From Xenopus tropicalis (Eukaryota; Chordata; Amphibia; Anura; Pipidae), in contig NC_030680.2 in assembly GCF_000004195.4 (NCBI RefSeq), positions 140,677,545 to 140,741,544 on the forward strand: a stretch of DNA of 64,000 nucleotides. The letters run 5' to 3'. The translations under genes and the position numbers were made by a program. Below, piece after piece: positions 11,176-21,266 of the stretch (its first letter is position 1; the number at the start of each line of letters is the position of its first letter). Below the pieces are notes generated by a model. That model was not told the origin of the DNA. It was given only the letters and a program-made list of their open reading frames with translations, and ran no database searches.

Positions 11176-11795
11176 CAGGGATCCCCAACCAGTGGCTCGG
11201 GGACAACATGTTACTCACCGCCCCCTTTGAATTTGCTCCCAGTAGGTGCCATTCTTACATTTCTGGCATGGAGACAAGTTTTGGAAGCTCAGAGACACAG
11301 TTTTACCTCCACAGAACCTCCTGCAGGCCTACAGTCCCCATGGGGCTACCAAATAGCCAATCACAGCCCTTAAGGTGGCCATACACGTAAAGATCCGCTC
11401 ACTTGGTGAGGTCACCAAGTGAGTGGATCTTCTCCTGATATCCCCACCTACAGGTAGGCGATATCGGGAAAATGTAGGCTAATTCGATCATTTGGCCCTG
11501 GGGCCAAACGATCGAATTATAATTGCGGCAATGGGGCAGTCGGTTTGGTCCCCGATCCGACTAAATCTTTTAACCTGCCCAATCGATATCTGGCCAATGT
11601 CAGGCCAGATGTCGGTCGGGCAGACCCTTGTTCCTGCCCCATACACGGGACGATAAGCTGCCGAATTGGTCTAAGGGACTGATATCAGCAGCTACAGTCG
11701 GCCCGTGTATGGGGACCTTTACTTGACATGCTCAAAAAACATTTTCATGCTTGTTTGGCTCCCCAACACTTTGTACATCTGAGTGAGGCATTTAC
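11176..11795 (+). mobile_element. hAT-like MITE, GATCCCCAACC family, split by a Harbinger-like MITE
   Basis: It starts CAGGGATCCCCAACCAGTGG after CCCTAGAT, follows the family order (TTTCTGGCATGGAGACAAG, CCTGCAGGCC, GGGGCTACCAAATAGCCAATCA), breaks at CAGCCCTTA, and resumes at 11719 with TTACTTGACATG ... TTCATGCTTG ... GGCTCCCCAACAC. The uninterrupted relative at 29255 reads AGCTCTTATTTGCAC across the break. The far right end has decayed, so the end coordinate is approximate. Confidence 0.85.
11373..11718 (+). mobile_element. PIF/Harbinger-like MITE, family H, copy 3 (nested)
   Basis: Ends AGGTGGCCATACACG and CGTGTATGGGGACCT are flanked by identical TTA (11370-11372 and 11719-11721). TTA here and TAA at sister copies together give the TWA rule. 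The internal palindromes of copy 1 are conserved. It lies within the hAT-like element 11176-11795. Confidence 0.94.
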
Positions 11796-11851
11796 AGTGC
11801 CTCAACTTTAAATTCTTAAATCCTAATTAATGATTTCAGACAGTAAAAAGT

Positions 11852-12040
11852 TAAGGTGGACATACAGTCTTTGGCTGGCTCAGCTAATTGCCTGTGTAAG
11901 TGGCCTTCCCGACATCATGCCCAACCAATATCTGGCTCAAAATCACCCGACAAACAAGAACTCCATTGGTGCATCAATGTGATCATTTCCCAATAGGCCC
12001 CCATCAGTCCTCATTATGATGGTTAGATTGCTGGTTAAGG
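11852..12040 (+). mobile_element. Decayed Harbinger-like relic
   Basis: The left end TTAAGGTGGACATACAG and the internal phrase CCAACCAATATCTGGC resemble family H, but the hairpins are degraded and no right end is visible. Low-confidence relic. Confidence 0.5.
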
Positions 12041-12045
12041 TAACT

Positions 12046-12530
12046 TTTTAAAGTAAAAAAAATAAAATAGTTTATTACAAATCACATAATTAATATAACC
12101 CGACGGGTTTCGACCACAAGTTGGTCTTCATCAGGGGTAAAAATAATAATAACAGCAGAAAGAACTGTTATACAATGATAGTGATGCAAGTTGGTGTGTG
12201 ACATCACTTCCTGTTGAGAAGCAGGCGCGGAGCTACTGTATTGCAGGGATATATGGGGCGCACACGCGTTCCATTCCTGCCATGTTTTCGGTTCATATGT
12301 CTAGCTGTCATACAGTCATTTTTTTCTGTTTTTGTTTACAGCGTGCCTATACAACACAGGCACCCTCTGATATAACCTATCATTGTTTAACTGTTCGTTC
12401 TGCTTTTATTATTTTTGCCCTGAGAAAAAAACTTTTGTTCGAAATGCGTAGTTTTGTATTTATTTGCTTTATTGCTTTGTTGTGAATAAACCTTTATTCC
12501 TATTTTTTTGGGGAAGTGTGCAATCCTTGT
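12046..12530. repeat. Interspersed repeat with two inverted CCTGATGA..GAAA motifs
   Basis: On the minus strand, 12134-12108 reads CTGATGA, a GACC..GGTC stem, then GAAA, followed by CCCGTCGGG and an AATAAA-containing tail. On the plus strand, 12418-12444 is a degenerate version (CCTGAGA .. GAAATGCGTAG) with a similar GAATAAAC tail. Such motifs with an adjacent tail are frequent in amphibian interspersed repeats. They resemble a hammerhead ribozyme core but carry an extra A after CTGATGA. The element class is not identified. Confidence 0.5.
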
Positions 12531-12924
12531 CCATTGTTGAGTTGCCATTATGATGTGATCATTGCTATATCATGTATGATTAGGTGCAATCGTGTTACAT
12601 AGCATGCAAACGTAGTTCTCCTGCCTCTCCTATTGCTCCCTAATTGGGTTTAAAGTGTTTCAACGTGTGATCACAGGAGTATTTACACCAGAGAGTGCAG
12701 AATTCCTTCTCTGATTGTGCTCAGTGCCTTATCCCTTGTGATCTCGTACATCCAATCTACAAGAGTCGAGTTCCAAAGGTTGTGGAATTCCTTGTGGGAT
12801 TGGCCTTTGTGTATTTCTGCATGTGACCATTGGGCCTCCCTGCTGTCTGGTTATGTTTAGCTGTCTCTTGAGATCCCTCAGAACCAATTCAGTGGTAGAA
12901 CATACGAGATAATGTGGGATCCCC
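12531..12924. other. Intron block without recognisable features
   Basis: Unique-looking sequence between two repeats. Nothing is supported. Confidence 0.4.
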
Positions 12925-13142
12925 TCTATGTATGTATGTATGTATAACTTTAATTATAAAGCGCCACAAGGGTACGCAGCGCTGTACAATCTTACAATAT
13001 ACACAATTACACACAGGGAGGACAAGTGTTATAATAAATACAATAAATATATATATATATATATATATATAAGTGCCATGTGGTATGAGGCACAGTAGGA
13101 AGGAGGTCCCTGCCCCGTAGAGCTTACAATCTATGTGATGAT
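12925..13142 (-). repeat. 3'-tail segment of a SINE/L2-like retroposon
   Basis: Read on the minus strand: ATAGATTGTAAGCTCTACGG, GGCAGGGACC, then GTACAGCGCTGCGTACCC and GGCGCTTTATAATTAAAG. This is a common vertebrate retroposon-tail phrase. A (TA)n run at 13047-13071 splits it. The same phrase is in 21267-22060 and, tandemly amplified, at 44345-45775. The plus-strand CATA/TATG run at 12926-12943 is part of the tail. Confidence 0.75.
13047..13071. repeat. (TA)n microsatellite
   Basis: About 12 uninterrupted TA dinucleotides inside the retroposon tail at 12925-13142. Likely polymorphic. Confidence 0.95.
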
Positions 13143-13302
13143 GACCAACCATGTGTATTATGGTCTGTGTGTTTGACCTTATTTAGCTGATCCTTAGCTA
13201 ATTATGTAGAAAATTGTTATGTATGTTTTACTTTGTATTTGAATTTTGGCTTTTGAAGCTGCTGCCTGACACTGAGCACTTGTTTAGGGGACTAGTTTCC
13301 CT

Positions 13303-13790
13303 TTAAAGGAAAACTATACAGTCAGAATGAATACTTAACCAACAGATAGTTTATATTATAAGTGACCTATTAAAGAATCTCGCCAAGCTGGAATATATAT
13401 ATCAGTAAATATTGCCCTTTTGCATCCTTTCCCTTGAGCCGCCATTTAGTGATGGGCTGTGTGCTCCCTCAGAGATCATCTGACAGGAAGTGATGTAACT
13501 CTAACTGTAACAGGAAGTAGTGTGGGAATGGGCAGAACTCTGCCCATTCATTGGCTGATTGGGCCTAGCATGTATGTGTGCCTTGGCTTGTTTGTGTGCA
13601 CTGTGAATCCTATGAGCCCAGGGGGTGGCCCTTAGTACTTAAAATGGCAGTTTTCTATTTAGGATTACCCAATGGCACATACTTTTATGAAAATGGTTTA
13701 TTTAGATGAAGCAGGCTTTTACATAGGAGCTGTTTATGCAATATAATATTATAGAGACCTACATTGTTTGGGGGTATAGTTTTTCTTTAA
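13303..13790 (-). mobile_element. T2-type MITE with TTAA ends, subfamily 1, copy 2
   Basis: TTAA at 13303-13306 and 13787-13790. The body is the reverse complement of 5531-6025 (for example TGAGCCGCCATTTAGTGATG and AGTACTTAAAATGGCAG). Immediately left, ACTAGTTTCCCTTTAA looks like the end of another T2-type element sharing the TTAA, so two elements may abut head to head. Confidence 0.92.
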
Positions 13791-14362
13791 AGCACAGGGC
13801 TGCTAATTTGCTGATATGCCCTTTTATTCTATAGAAACCCTGCTCTGACTGTTAAGCTATTTATCTATACAGGTCATTGTACTCGGCGTACGTGTTGTTA
13901 GCCCCGTGTTTGTATTTTCGCAAGCATAATTACCTGTGTCTGTTTATTATTTGCCGAGCTGATGCAACCCTCGCACAACACAGCCGTGGAAGAATACAGA
14001 ATGCGCCTGTGTCCTGTACTTTGTTTACCAAACATTAAAGAAAACCTTGCAGCATCCAAATTATTGTTTGTGTCTGCGCTGATTACATTTCATTTCATTT
14101 AGACTAGAAAGGGCCTGTGTGTACCTATGCTTTCATTTGGCCTTGCCCAGTAGAAAACAAGTATAGAAACTAAGGTCACATGGGTACTGGGAAGGTGGCC
14201 GCGCACCCAGCGTTATTATCGGATAAAAATGAAGTTCCGTACAATAACCGGTGCATGTTTGGTGGGAGACAAGGCAAGTAATAGCGCTAAAAGCCTTGGA
14301 TAGCGGTCATCTCATCGATTGGGCACGACTGAAAATGTTTATTCGAAGGTGCCCCAGCATCG
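13791..14362. other. Intron block, mostly unique
   Basis: No gene or array is seen. GAAGGTGGCCGCGCACCC near 14192 looks like a transposon end, possibly the left end of the element containing the inverted repeat at 14363-14442. Confidence 0.35.
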
Positions 14363-14442
14363 GCAAACGTTAACGCTGAATCGTCAGATAGGGGTAAGAA
14401 TTCCTGTTTTCACCTGGATATCTGACGATTCAGCTCTTAACG
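14363..14442. repeat. Short inverted repeat
   Basis: CGTTAACGCTGAATCGTCAG on the left is mirrored by CTGACGATTCAGCTCTTAACG on the right with a loop of about 34 bases. Probably the centre of a MITE whose outer ends (about 14192 and beyond 14640) I could not fix. Confidence 0.55.
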
Positions 14443-14783
14443 CGGTTGAATGATCTTTCCTGCGACCAACGGTAGTTTGGACACCTTTAGGCTTTTGGGT
14501 TGGTTTGGTAGAACATTTGGCAAAAGACACACAGACTCCTAAGAACTTATATAAATATATGGAGAAAGACGTGTTGCTCGGAAATACAAGCTTTAGCGTA
14601 TGTGCCATAGTGTGTATGAGCAGGCTTATGTAAGTCCGCCACACAAGGTAGGGCCTTTTAGCTTCAGTAGTAATTTGCTGAACATACAATATATTGTTGG
14701 CCTTCAAGTGGAACAGGCCCTCCTCTGTGCCTCTCGTTCTTTATGAAGGAACTTCCATAGTTTTCTAAAGCTAGACCCATCAG

Positions 14784-15010
14784 GATTGGACTGGGCACCA
14801 GGAAGACATGGTGAGCCTAGGCATTTCCTATAATCTCAGCTGTTGTGGGCTATACCATGGCCATTCCACTTGTCAGTGGTCTCAATTTCTGCTGGACAAC
14901 CCCCAACTGTGGTTCCTAGATGGGACACGGTATGCCCAATGTGGATGGGGGATTGGAGGGCATCCCTGGCCAAATTCACGGTGCATTGCATATGTGGCCT
15001 AAACTATCGT
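14784..15010 (+). repeat. Diverged local duplicate, unit 1
   Basis: It shares its order with 15273-15485: TTGGACTGG.CACCAGGAAG, ACATGGTGAGC, TGGCCATTCCAC, TTCTGC.GGACAA, AATGTGGATGGGGG, CATCCCTGG.CAAATT and TGGCCTAAAC.ATCG. The copies differ by many substitutions and small indels. The start resembles the GTCGGACTGG hAT end, so both may be decayed hAT-like copies. Confidence 0.75.
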
Positions 15011-15214
15011 TTTCCAAAAGATGATATAATAATTTTTTGGGCCTCATATATTCCTTCTATATTCCTCTTGTTCTATACTTCCATACTTTTCTAAAGCTAG
15101 CCATATAGTCGCATAGTATCCGAGGCTATTGTGATACTAATATCTTCAGTTAGTATTGTATATAGAGTGTATGTATGTGAGTGTATATATTGGTAGGTGT
15201 GGGTTGTGTGTGCT

Positions 15215-15268
15215 GGGTTTTCTGGGAAGGGTTGAACTTGATGGACTTTTTCAACCCTATGTAACTAT
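15215..15268 (+). repeat. GGTTGAACTTGATGGA hairpin repeat
   Basis: GGTTGAACTTGATGGAC .. TTTTTCAACCCTATGTAAC forms a short hairpin followed by a TATGTAAC tail. Related copies are at about 39500-39560 and 49155-49216. It looks like the 3' tail of a retroposon; the class is not identified. Confidence 0.6.
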
Positions 15269-15272
15269 ATCA

Positions 15273-15485
15273 CGGTTGGACTGGCCACCAGGAAGACATG
15301 GTGAGCATTTTCTGTTATCTACTGGCCATTCCACCTTGGTCTCAGCTTCTGCAGGACAATCCTGTACTTTGGTTCCCAAAAGGGACATACTATGTCAGAA
15401 TGTGGATGGGGGTCTGAGCACATCCCTGGGCAAATTTAGGGAGTAATTGCTCACGTGGCCTAAACCATCGATGTTCAAAAGGTAA
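15273..15485 (+). repeat. Diverged local duplicate, unit 2
   Basis: Partner of 14784-15010, in the same orientation and about 490 bp downstream start to start. Either a segmental duplication or two insertions of one old element. Confidence 0.75.
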
Positions 15486-15850
15486 TAGAAGAATTTCCGG
15501 TGGCCTCTGGTTTGACAAATATGTATTGCTGGTCTGGTTGGCTTATGGCACTTTGGGTTCTATCAGTAAGTGACACTGAAGCCCCTCCATGTAGCACATC
15601 TTGCCTGGTGCCTGCCTGCTGCTGATGTGCAGAGCATTGTGGGAGTAACACGAGGGGCGGCAGGTGTCAAAATGTTGTCTTAAGGGTGGTTTCTCGCATC
15701 CTTGGTTATTTCTAGCAGGCGGAAAGCAAAGAAAGAGTGAGAAGTTTTTGTTTTACCACCGATGCTCTGATCGAGTTTACAGACCTTTCTGCGAATCTCT
15801 GACCGTTAATTGGGGATTATTCTTAGTAAAGTCATTTTAATGGAAATAAT

Positions 15851-16177
15851 ATGGGGTGGTTCACCTTTAAATTAACTGCTAATTTGTCATTCATTACATA
15901 CAGATTTTGTTTCTAATGAAGGGTGAAAGATGAAATGATGTAAGAAAGCAAAAATATATTAAAAAAAAAAAAGGACACTGATAAAACTGAAACCTTGCAG
16001 TCGATCTTTGTGTATTGTTGCCAGGGTCAGTGACCCTCCGACAACCAGACAACAATAATTGGAATAGAGTACAAGTGGAAGGAATTTGAAAATCATTACC
16101 ATTACCAGATTAAAAAGTTGTGTAGAAGAAGTCTATCTCATGATGAGTGTTCACTTACAGGTGAACTTTGCCTTTAA
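15851..16177 (+). mobile_element. TTAA-type MITE, GGTTCACCTTTAA subfamily
   Basis: The left end GGGGTGGTTCACCTTTAA and right end CAGGTGAACTTTGCCTTTAA are inverted relatives. GTTGCCAGGGTCAGTGACCC inside is shared with the copies at 27588 and 63762. The left TTAA is degraded. Confidence 0.75.
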
Positions 16178-16702
16178 AAATGCTTTTTTTTCCCCCAGAA
16201 TTTAAAATGTGCCGCTGGTGAGATACAGACAGCTTGATGCACTTCAGTTGCAAGATAAGGGACAGATATAACAATTGCAGGAAGGGTGGGCACGGCTGCT
16301 TCCATCACTGCAATCAGAGGCGTTGTAGTTCAGCGCTGTCCCCATGTGCTGCTGTAACGGGCCGGCAGCTGGGCACAACCCAGCATTTGTCTATGGGAGG
16401 GACAGCCCATTATTTGCCCTCAGGGGGGATGTTAGGGGCAGTTTTTCCATGGGGCACATAGTTATAAGAAAGCTGCATTCCCTGTAACGTGGTTGGAAAA
16501 CGTGTCTTATTCTTATTTAGACTTGTATTTCCAGACCAATAGCACTGCTCTTTAAATGACTTGGTTTTTAATTAATATTTCATCCTTTGGTGCTGATATG
16601 TGCCATACACTGACAGAAAGGGTCCGAGAATCCTGTCACTGGCCAGTTCCAAAATAGTTTGATTGGCTGAGAAAAGGCAGAGAAAACTATCTCGATTCCA
16701 AA
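16178..16702. other. Intron block without recognisable features
   Basis: Unique-looking sequence. No convincing open frame or repeat. Confidence 0.4.
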
Positions 16703-17026
16703 AAGGTGGCCACACACGGGGCGATAAAAGCTTCACACTCGGGCCACATCTGCGTGTCCTCATCCCAGCAGCCTGCGTAGTTATGATCTGATTGTTGGCC
16801 TGATGGCCACTCTCATATTGGCCAACTCAAGTTGGGCATATGGGTGCAAGATCCAATCCTTTGGCGACTGCGCCAACTGGATCACAACAGGGATATAGGT
16901 CGTCTCGGCAAGGACTGCATCAACAAGCTTTTAAACCTGTCCAATTGCCTGCCATAAATTGGTCTAGTAGGCCCCTTTAGGGCCCCATGTAGGGACAGAT
17001 AAGCTGCCATATATAGCCAGCTTTAA
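16703..17026 (+). mobile_element. Decayed Harbinger-like relic
   Basis: The ends AAAGGTGGCCACACAC and TAGCCAGCTTT are weak inverted repeats. Inside, GGATATAGGTCG, AACCTGTCCAATTG and GATAAGCTGCCA follow the order of family H. It is much more diverged than 4199-4556, hence older. Confidence 0.6.
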
Positions 17027-18054
17027 GTAGGAGGTGGCAAGAACAAAGGTAACAAAGGAAGCTGGAACCAAGCAGGATAAATGTGCCAGTCCTGTTATTC
17101 ACACAGCATGTTTGGGGTTAGCAATGAGCTCAAGCATTAGAGCAGAACTTAGTAAAGAAGGATCTGGAGCGCCCGGTTGTTTGGTTGTGAAACCCACTGT
17201 GGTAATTGCCAAGATGGTAGCCAATATCAGCCTGTTTATGGCCAGCTTTACTGCACTGGGTAAAAACACTTCATTCATGTTCTTCCTCATTGTTACTTGT
17301 GCCCGCTGGCCTTAATTGAAATCAAAATGAGACGAGGCCTGCATGCTAGAGGCCAAGGAACTGAAGTCTATAACAGAAGGACGTCATACTTACTTCAGAG
17401 TATATGGAGGTCTCTGCGTTCCATCAAGAGGTCTAAGCTCAGCGCAGATTTTATGGCTGGTCCCGGCCGCCATGCGATGCTTTCATGTAGAAGCCAAGTT
17501 TGGCTGGGAGCATTATATACTATATGTGAGATGTATTCCTCACAGCGATGAAAGCCGAGCACTTTCTGCCATTGTTCTACCTCGCATTCTCTAGCAGAGG
17601 GGAAAAAGCCCCTGTGACCGGCAGTTGCCAGCGTTAGTGCTTCGGTGGCTTCCAGCCAAATTGTTGTAACTTTTGCTCTATCCAACGGCAACGTGTGCCA
17701 AATGGCCATGTCTTCAATTACTTTGCAACATATTTCCCAACATCTGCACAGAGACAGCCCAATGCTGAAGTGCAGGGCCTCAATATATACACATATATAC
17801 CTGCTTGTTATGCAGCTTCTCTTTAGAAAGGAGCAAAAGAGTTTGCAGAACCGTGGGTGGGACATTAATTTGCTCTCGCTGCTTTACAGCTCAGTCCTGG
17901 CACGGAGCAGGCAATTAGCAGAATGTGACGTTCTAATGTCATTAGGCAGCGAATGGGATCCTCTTACTGAGCGTAAATGCCAAGCAGCTAAAGGGACACT
18001 GATCCTACACTAAAACCTGCTATTATAGGGAGTGTTCAGCTGCAACAGTAACGG
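17027..18054. other. Intron block, mostly unique
   Basis: Open frames of 60-156 codons at 17034-18013 overlap on both strands and show no family. Inverted short phrases near 17590-17720 (CAGAGGGGAAAAAGCCCC) suggest a decayed MITE without definable ends. Confidence 0.35.
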
Positions 18055-18391
18055 TAAAGCTGCCCATACACGTTCTTTCCATGAACGGTCGGATATCGGT
18101 CGTACGTTTAAATGTAACAATCTAAAACTAACGTTCAGACTGAAATTGTAGGATAAAACCCTAAAAATAATGTTCTAAACATGAAATAATTGGCACTAAT
18201 CATACGAAAGTGAATCCCATTGTAGGGCCCCCAAGGATATCGCCAGATACTCAATATCTGTGTAGATTCTATTATCCCACCAGAATTTTCTAACCTGTCC
18301 AATTGACAAATTATCAGCAATAATTTGGAGCGCACACACAGTTCGAAAATTGTATGAAGCTACTTTAATGGTGCGTGTATGGCCAGGCTTT
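18055..18391 (+). mobile_element. Harbinger-like relic with preserved ends
   Basis: AAAGCTGCCCATACACG at the left and CGTGTATGGCCAGGCTTT at the right are inverted repeats of family H type. The core is AT-rich and mostly different from copies 1-5. No clean target duplication. Confidence 0.65.
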
Positions 18392-18427
18392 GGAGTATAT
18401 ATGTGTGTGTTTCTCCTGTATATTATA

Positions 18428-18611
18428 CAGTGTCCAACTGGGTCTCCTAGGGCCCCCCAGAGAAGCTGAAACCCTGGGCCCAATTTCACAGAAATGAGAT
18501 ACAGATAATGTCTAATATATTGGTATTTATATGGAAAATAAGGATGGACTGGGGGGAAATCTCTTAGGCTGGGGCCCACTAGAAATTCCTCCAATAAGGC
18601 AGTCGGCACTG
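18428..18611 (+). mobile_element. hAT-like MITE, CAGTGTC family, diverged
   Basis: The left end CAGTGTCCAACTGGG and right end GCAGTCGGCACTG are inverted repeats. An internal GGATGGACTGGGGGG repeats the end motif. Flanks ATATTATA and TATTTATA do not match well enough to call a duplication. Confidence 0.65.
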
Positions 18612-19789
18612 TATTTATATCACATCAGGGCCATCTATAACCTGTTAAGTAAAGGTGATTTCAAATGTCATCACTAGTAATCAATGCTGAGTAAAAAGGA
18701 TTGTGTATTACAAAAGTATGAGGACATTAGGTGCCCCCCAGGGAGGCTCAGCCTGAAGGGCAGTTACAGTTAGGTTTGGGCATAGTAATATTTGTTTTTC
18801 TAGATACACCTAAAGCTATTGCTTCATATGGCCATGGAGGTCCTCGGTGACTTCTGCCATTTCATTCTTTCCTATGCATTTTATCAAAGGGGGTTACCAT
18901 AATTTCTCTAGATAAATATGTATCAGTTGTATTCTACCTATATGGATGCTTAGATAAGCTATAAGCCGCCGTAGCATTCTGCTTGGTATATAATGAGTAT
19001 ATGAAGAAAGGTGCCTGTTGGGCAACTTTACCCTTCCATGTGGCCACTGTCTACGTTCAATGCCCTTACCTATTGACTAAAAGAAAAAGGCTATGTTTTT
19101 GGGTAGGAAATGAGTGGAGACTTCTAGGTAAAAGCAGTACATGTAGCATTTTAAACATAAGTGCCAGTTAGGTATAGGATTTACCTACTTCACACGATAT
19201 CCTTTTTACACAAGTGCGTCTTGGCTTTCCAGTAATCTTTTCAAGAGCAATAAGTAGGGCTTATCTCTCATTTATTGTTCCAAGCATAGACAAAAAAAAG
19301 TATGCGGGCATGGCTTATTGTGTGCTACTGGCATTCCTTGTCTCATACGTCTCAGGTTCTCCTGTTTTCTTGGAAAGGTTCCCATTCAGGGGAAGTCTTC
19401 ACTGCCCCTCCACTCATGGAGCTAATACAGTGGCCTTCCAATTCATTATCTGATTGGGGCTGTACAGATAGCCTTTGGGCAGGCTGTTGGCCGGGTATCT
19501 GTAGGTGTTGTATGGCATCGATTTTGTTTGCGGATGTGGGGCCACACAATTATGATCTTCCCTACTGGGGCCAATGGGCGCTCAATGAAACACAGAGAAT
19601 TGGGAAGAATGGTCATTTGTTCAACTTAAATGTCATTTAGGGTAAGATTTGGGGTGTTTGCTGCCCTAAATATACTTGGAACTATAATACACAGATTTTT
19701 TCTTATATCTGTACCCACTTTTCAAACTAAGTGGGGCCCTGACCGAAGATTGATCCTCCAATGGTTAACTAAGGCTGGACATTCTAGGG
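18612..19789. other. Intron block without recognisable features
   Basis: Unique-looking sequence with small antisense-overlapping open frames at 19214-19640. No domain is recognisable. Confidence 0.4.
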
Positions 19790-20083
19790 CAGCGGTGGGC
19801 AAACGTTTAGGCTTAGGGGCCACAGTGACTTTTTAAATTTGACAGATGGGCCGGGCCAGCGCCATCTTTGCTGGTCATCCCCTAGGTTTTGCGTTGCTTA
19901 CATGCAGTCTTGGCGCCAAGTCTCGCTTGATGAGACTTGCGGAGTCGGGAATTTCTGAAAGACAGAAGATTTGCGGACTGCAGTCTCTGTTACGAAAAGC
20001 GAGACACGCCAATCCTTGGCGGGCCGGATTAAAAAGATCAACGGGCCGGACGTGGCCTGCAGGCCGTAGTTTGCCCACCCCTG
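19790..20083 (+). mobile_element. hAT-like MITE, GGTGGGCAAAC family, copy 1
   Basis: Ends CAGCGGTGGGCAAAC and GTTTGCCCACCCCTG (with an extra base) are inverted repeats, and TTCTAGGG is duplicated exactly at 19782-19789 and 20084-20091. The target fits the nnnTAnnn preference known for Buster-type hATs. Inside, GATGAGACTTGCGGAGTCGG is shared with the next copy. Confidence 0.94.
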
Positions 20084-20289
20084 TTCTAGGGGCTTGAACT
20101 GAAAAGGTTGGGCACCACTACCATAATAGGGAACCAGCTCCATAGGTTGTAAACTTGTAGTTTAAGGTAAACTGTTGGGTAGGTAGCCCTTGTGTCTTTA
20201 AATTCAGATTTAATGGGTGGGGGGGTGGAAATAGTTATGTGCACATAATCATAAATCATAATGATGGTCCTACGCTATACTGTCTAAGG

Positions 20290-20480
20290 CAGGGGTGGGC
20301 AAACTTTCTTGCTCGGGGGCCACATTGACTTACAGACGGGCTGGGCCAACATTACGCCATTTCCACTCGTCAGTCCCCAGGTGCTAAATCTTGCGTGATG
20401 AGACTTGCGGAGTCGGCAGCCCGGATTAAAAAGACCAACGGACCAGACGTGGCTTGTGGGCCTTACTTTGCCCACCCCTG
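20290..20480 (+). mobile_element. hAT-like MITE, GGTGGGCAAAC family, copy 2
   Basis: Ends CAGGGGTGGGCAAACT and TTTGCCCACCCCTG. Flanks GTCTAAGG (20282-20289) and TTCTAAGG (20481-20488) match at 7 of 8 bases. It is about 100 bp shorter than the copy 200 bp upstream, with an internal deletion before GCCCGGATTAAAAAGA. Confidence 0.93.
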
Positions 20481-21266
20481 TTCTAAGGGAATCTATATGG
20501 AAGCTCCTATATAAGCTCCTAACAACTCCTATACACTGGGAAGCAATGCTTATCTGTACCATCTCTTGGAAACAATATGGCAACTCTGTAGTATAGAGGT
20601 ACAAATAAATATAAAGAGACAGTTCTGTGCACAGAATAATATGTACCCCCATAACTAAGGAATAAAACATGGCAGCCCCCACTAGGATGTATAAACCAAA
20701 TGTGCAGAGGAGGAGTGATAGACAATGCCCCCCGGTCGTAATGTCTCTTTAATAGACTGCCCCCCAGTGCAGGTACCCCGCGTCTAGACGGACGCTTTGC
20801 AAAATAACACAAGGGCTGATAATCCATTAGTCATCCATAACAACAGGTAATATGCATCATTTATCGCTGCCCACTGCTATCTTTCTGATACTTATGATGG
20901 ATAATGCTCCCGTTTCCCCCCTTTCGCGTTGCTGTTTAAATTATACCAAAGGAAAAATTAATGAGAAAGTAGATTTATGGCTTTCATTTGTTTGTCAATT
21001 CAGAAATTAATTGGGTGTTAATTTTAGCCGTCCCCCCATCACGCCAGGTCTTTAGCGCGCGTGCCACCCTGCTTTGCATTCATTGAATCCTACCTCTCAT
21101 TTACTGTGGGTCACTAGCTTTGCATACATTAAAATAGCCCCGGGGCCCACTCTCTTGATTACTTTTTGAACTGCCGCGCGTTGGAAAAATTTACGCCTTT
21201 CTTTTATAATTATGAAAATGCAGCACGGGGCAGCGGCGGGTACACGGCCCTCTTTCCTTCTGACTG
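20481..21266. other. Intron block without recognisable features
   Basis: Unique-looking. 20930-21180 is AT-rich with homeobox-type TAAT words and no repeat phrases, so it is a possible conserved intronic element, unproven. Confidence 0.35.

Noticed and set aside
17395..17865. 156-codon minus-strand open frame
   Set aside because: Overlaps several plus-strand frames of similar length, no domain and no splice context; treated as chance.
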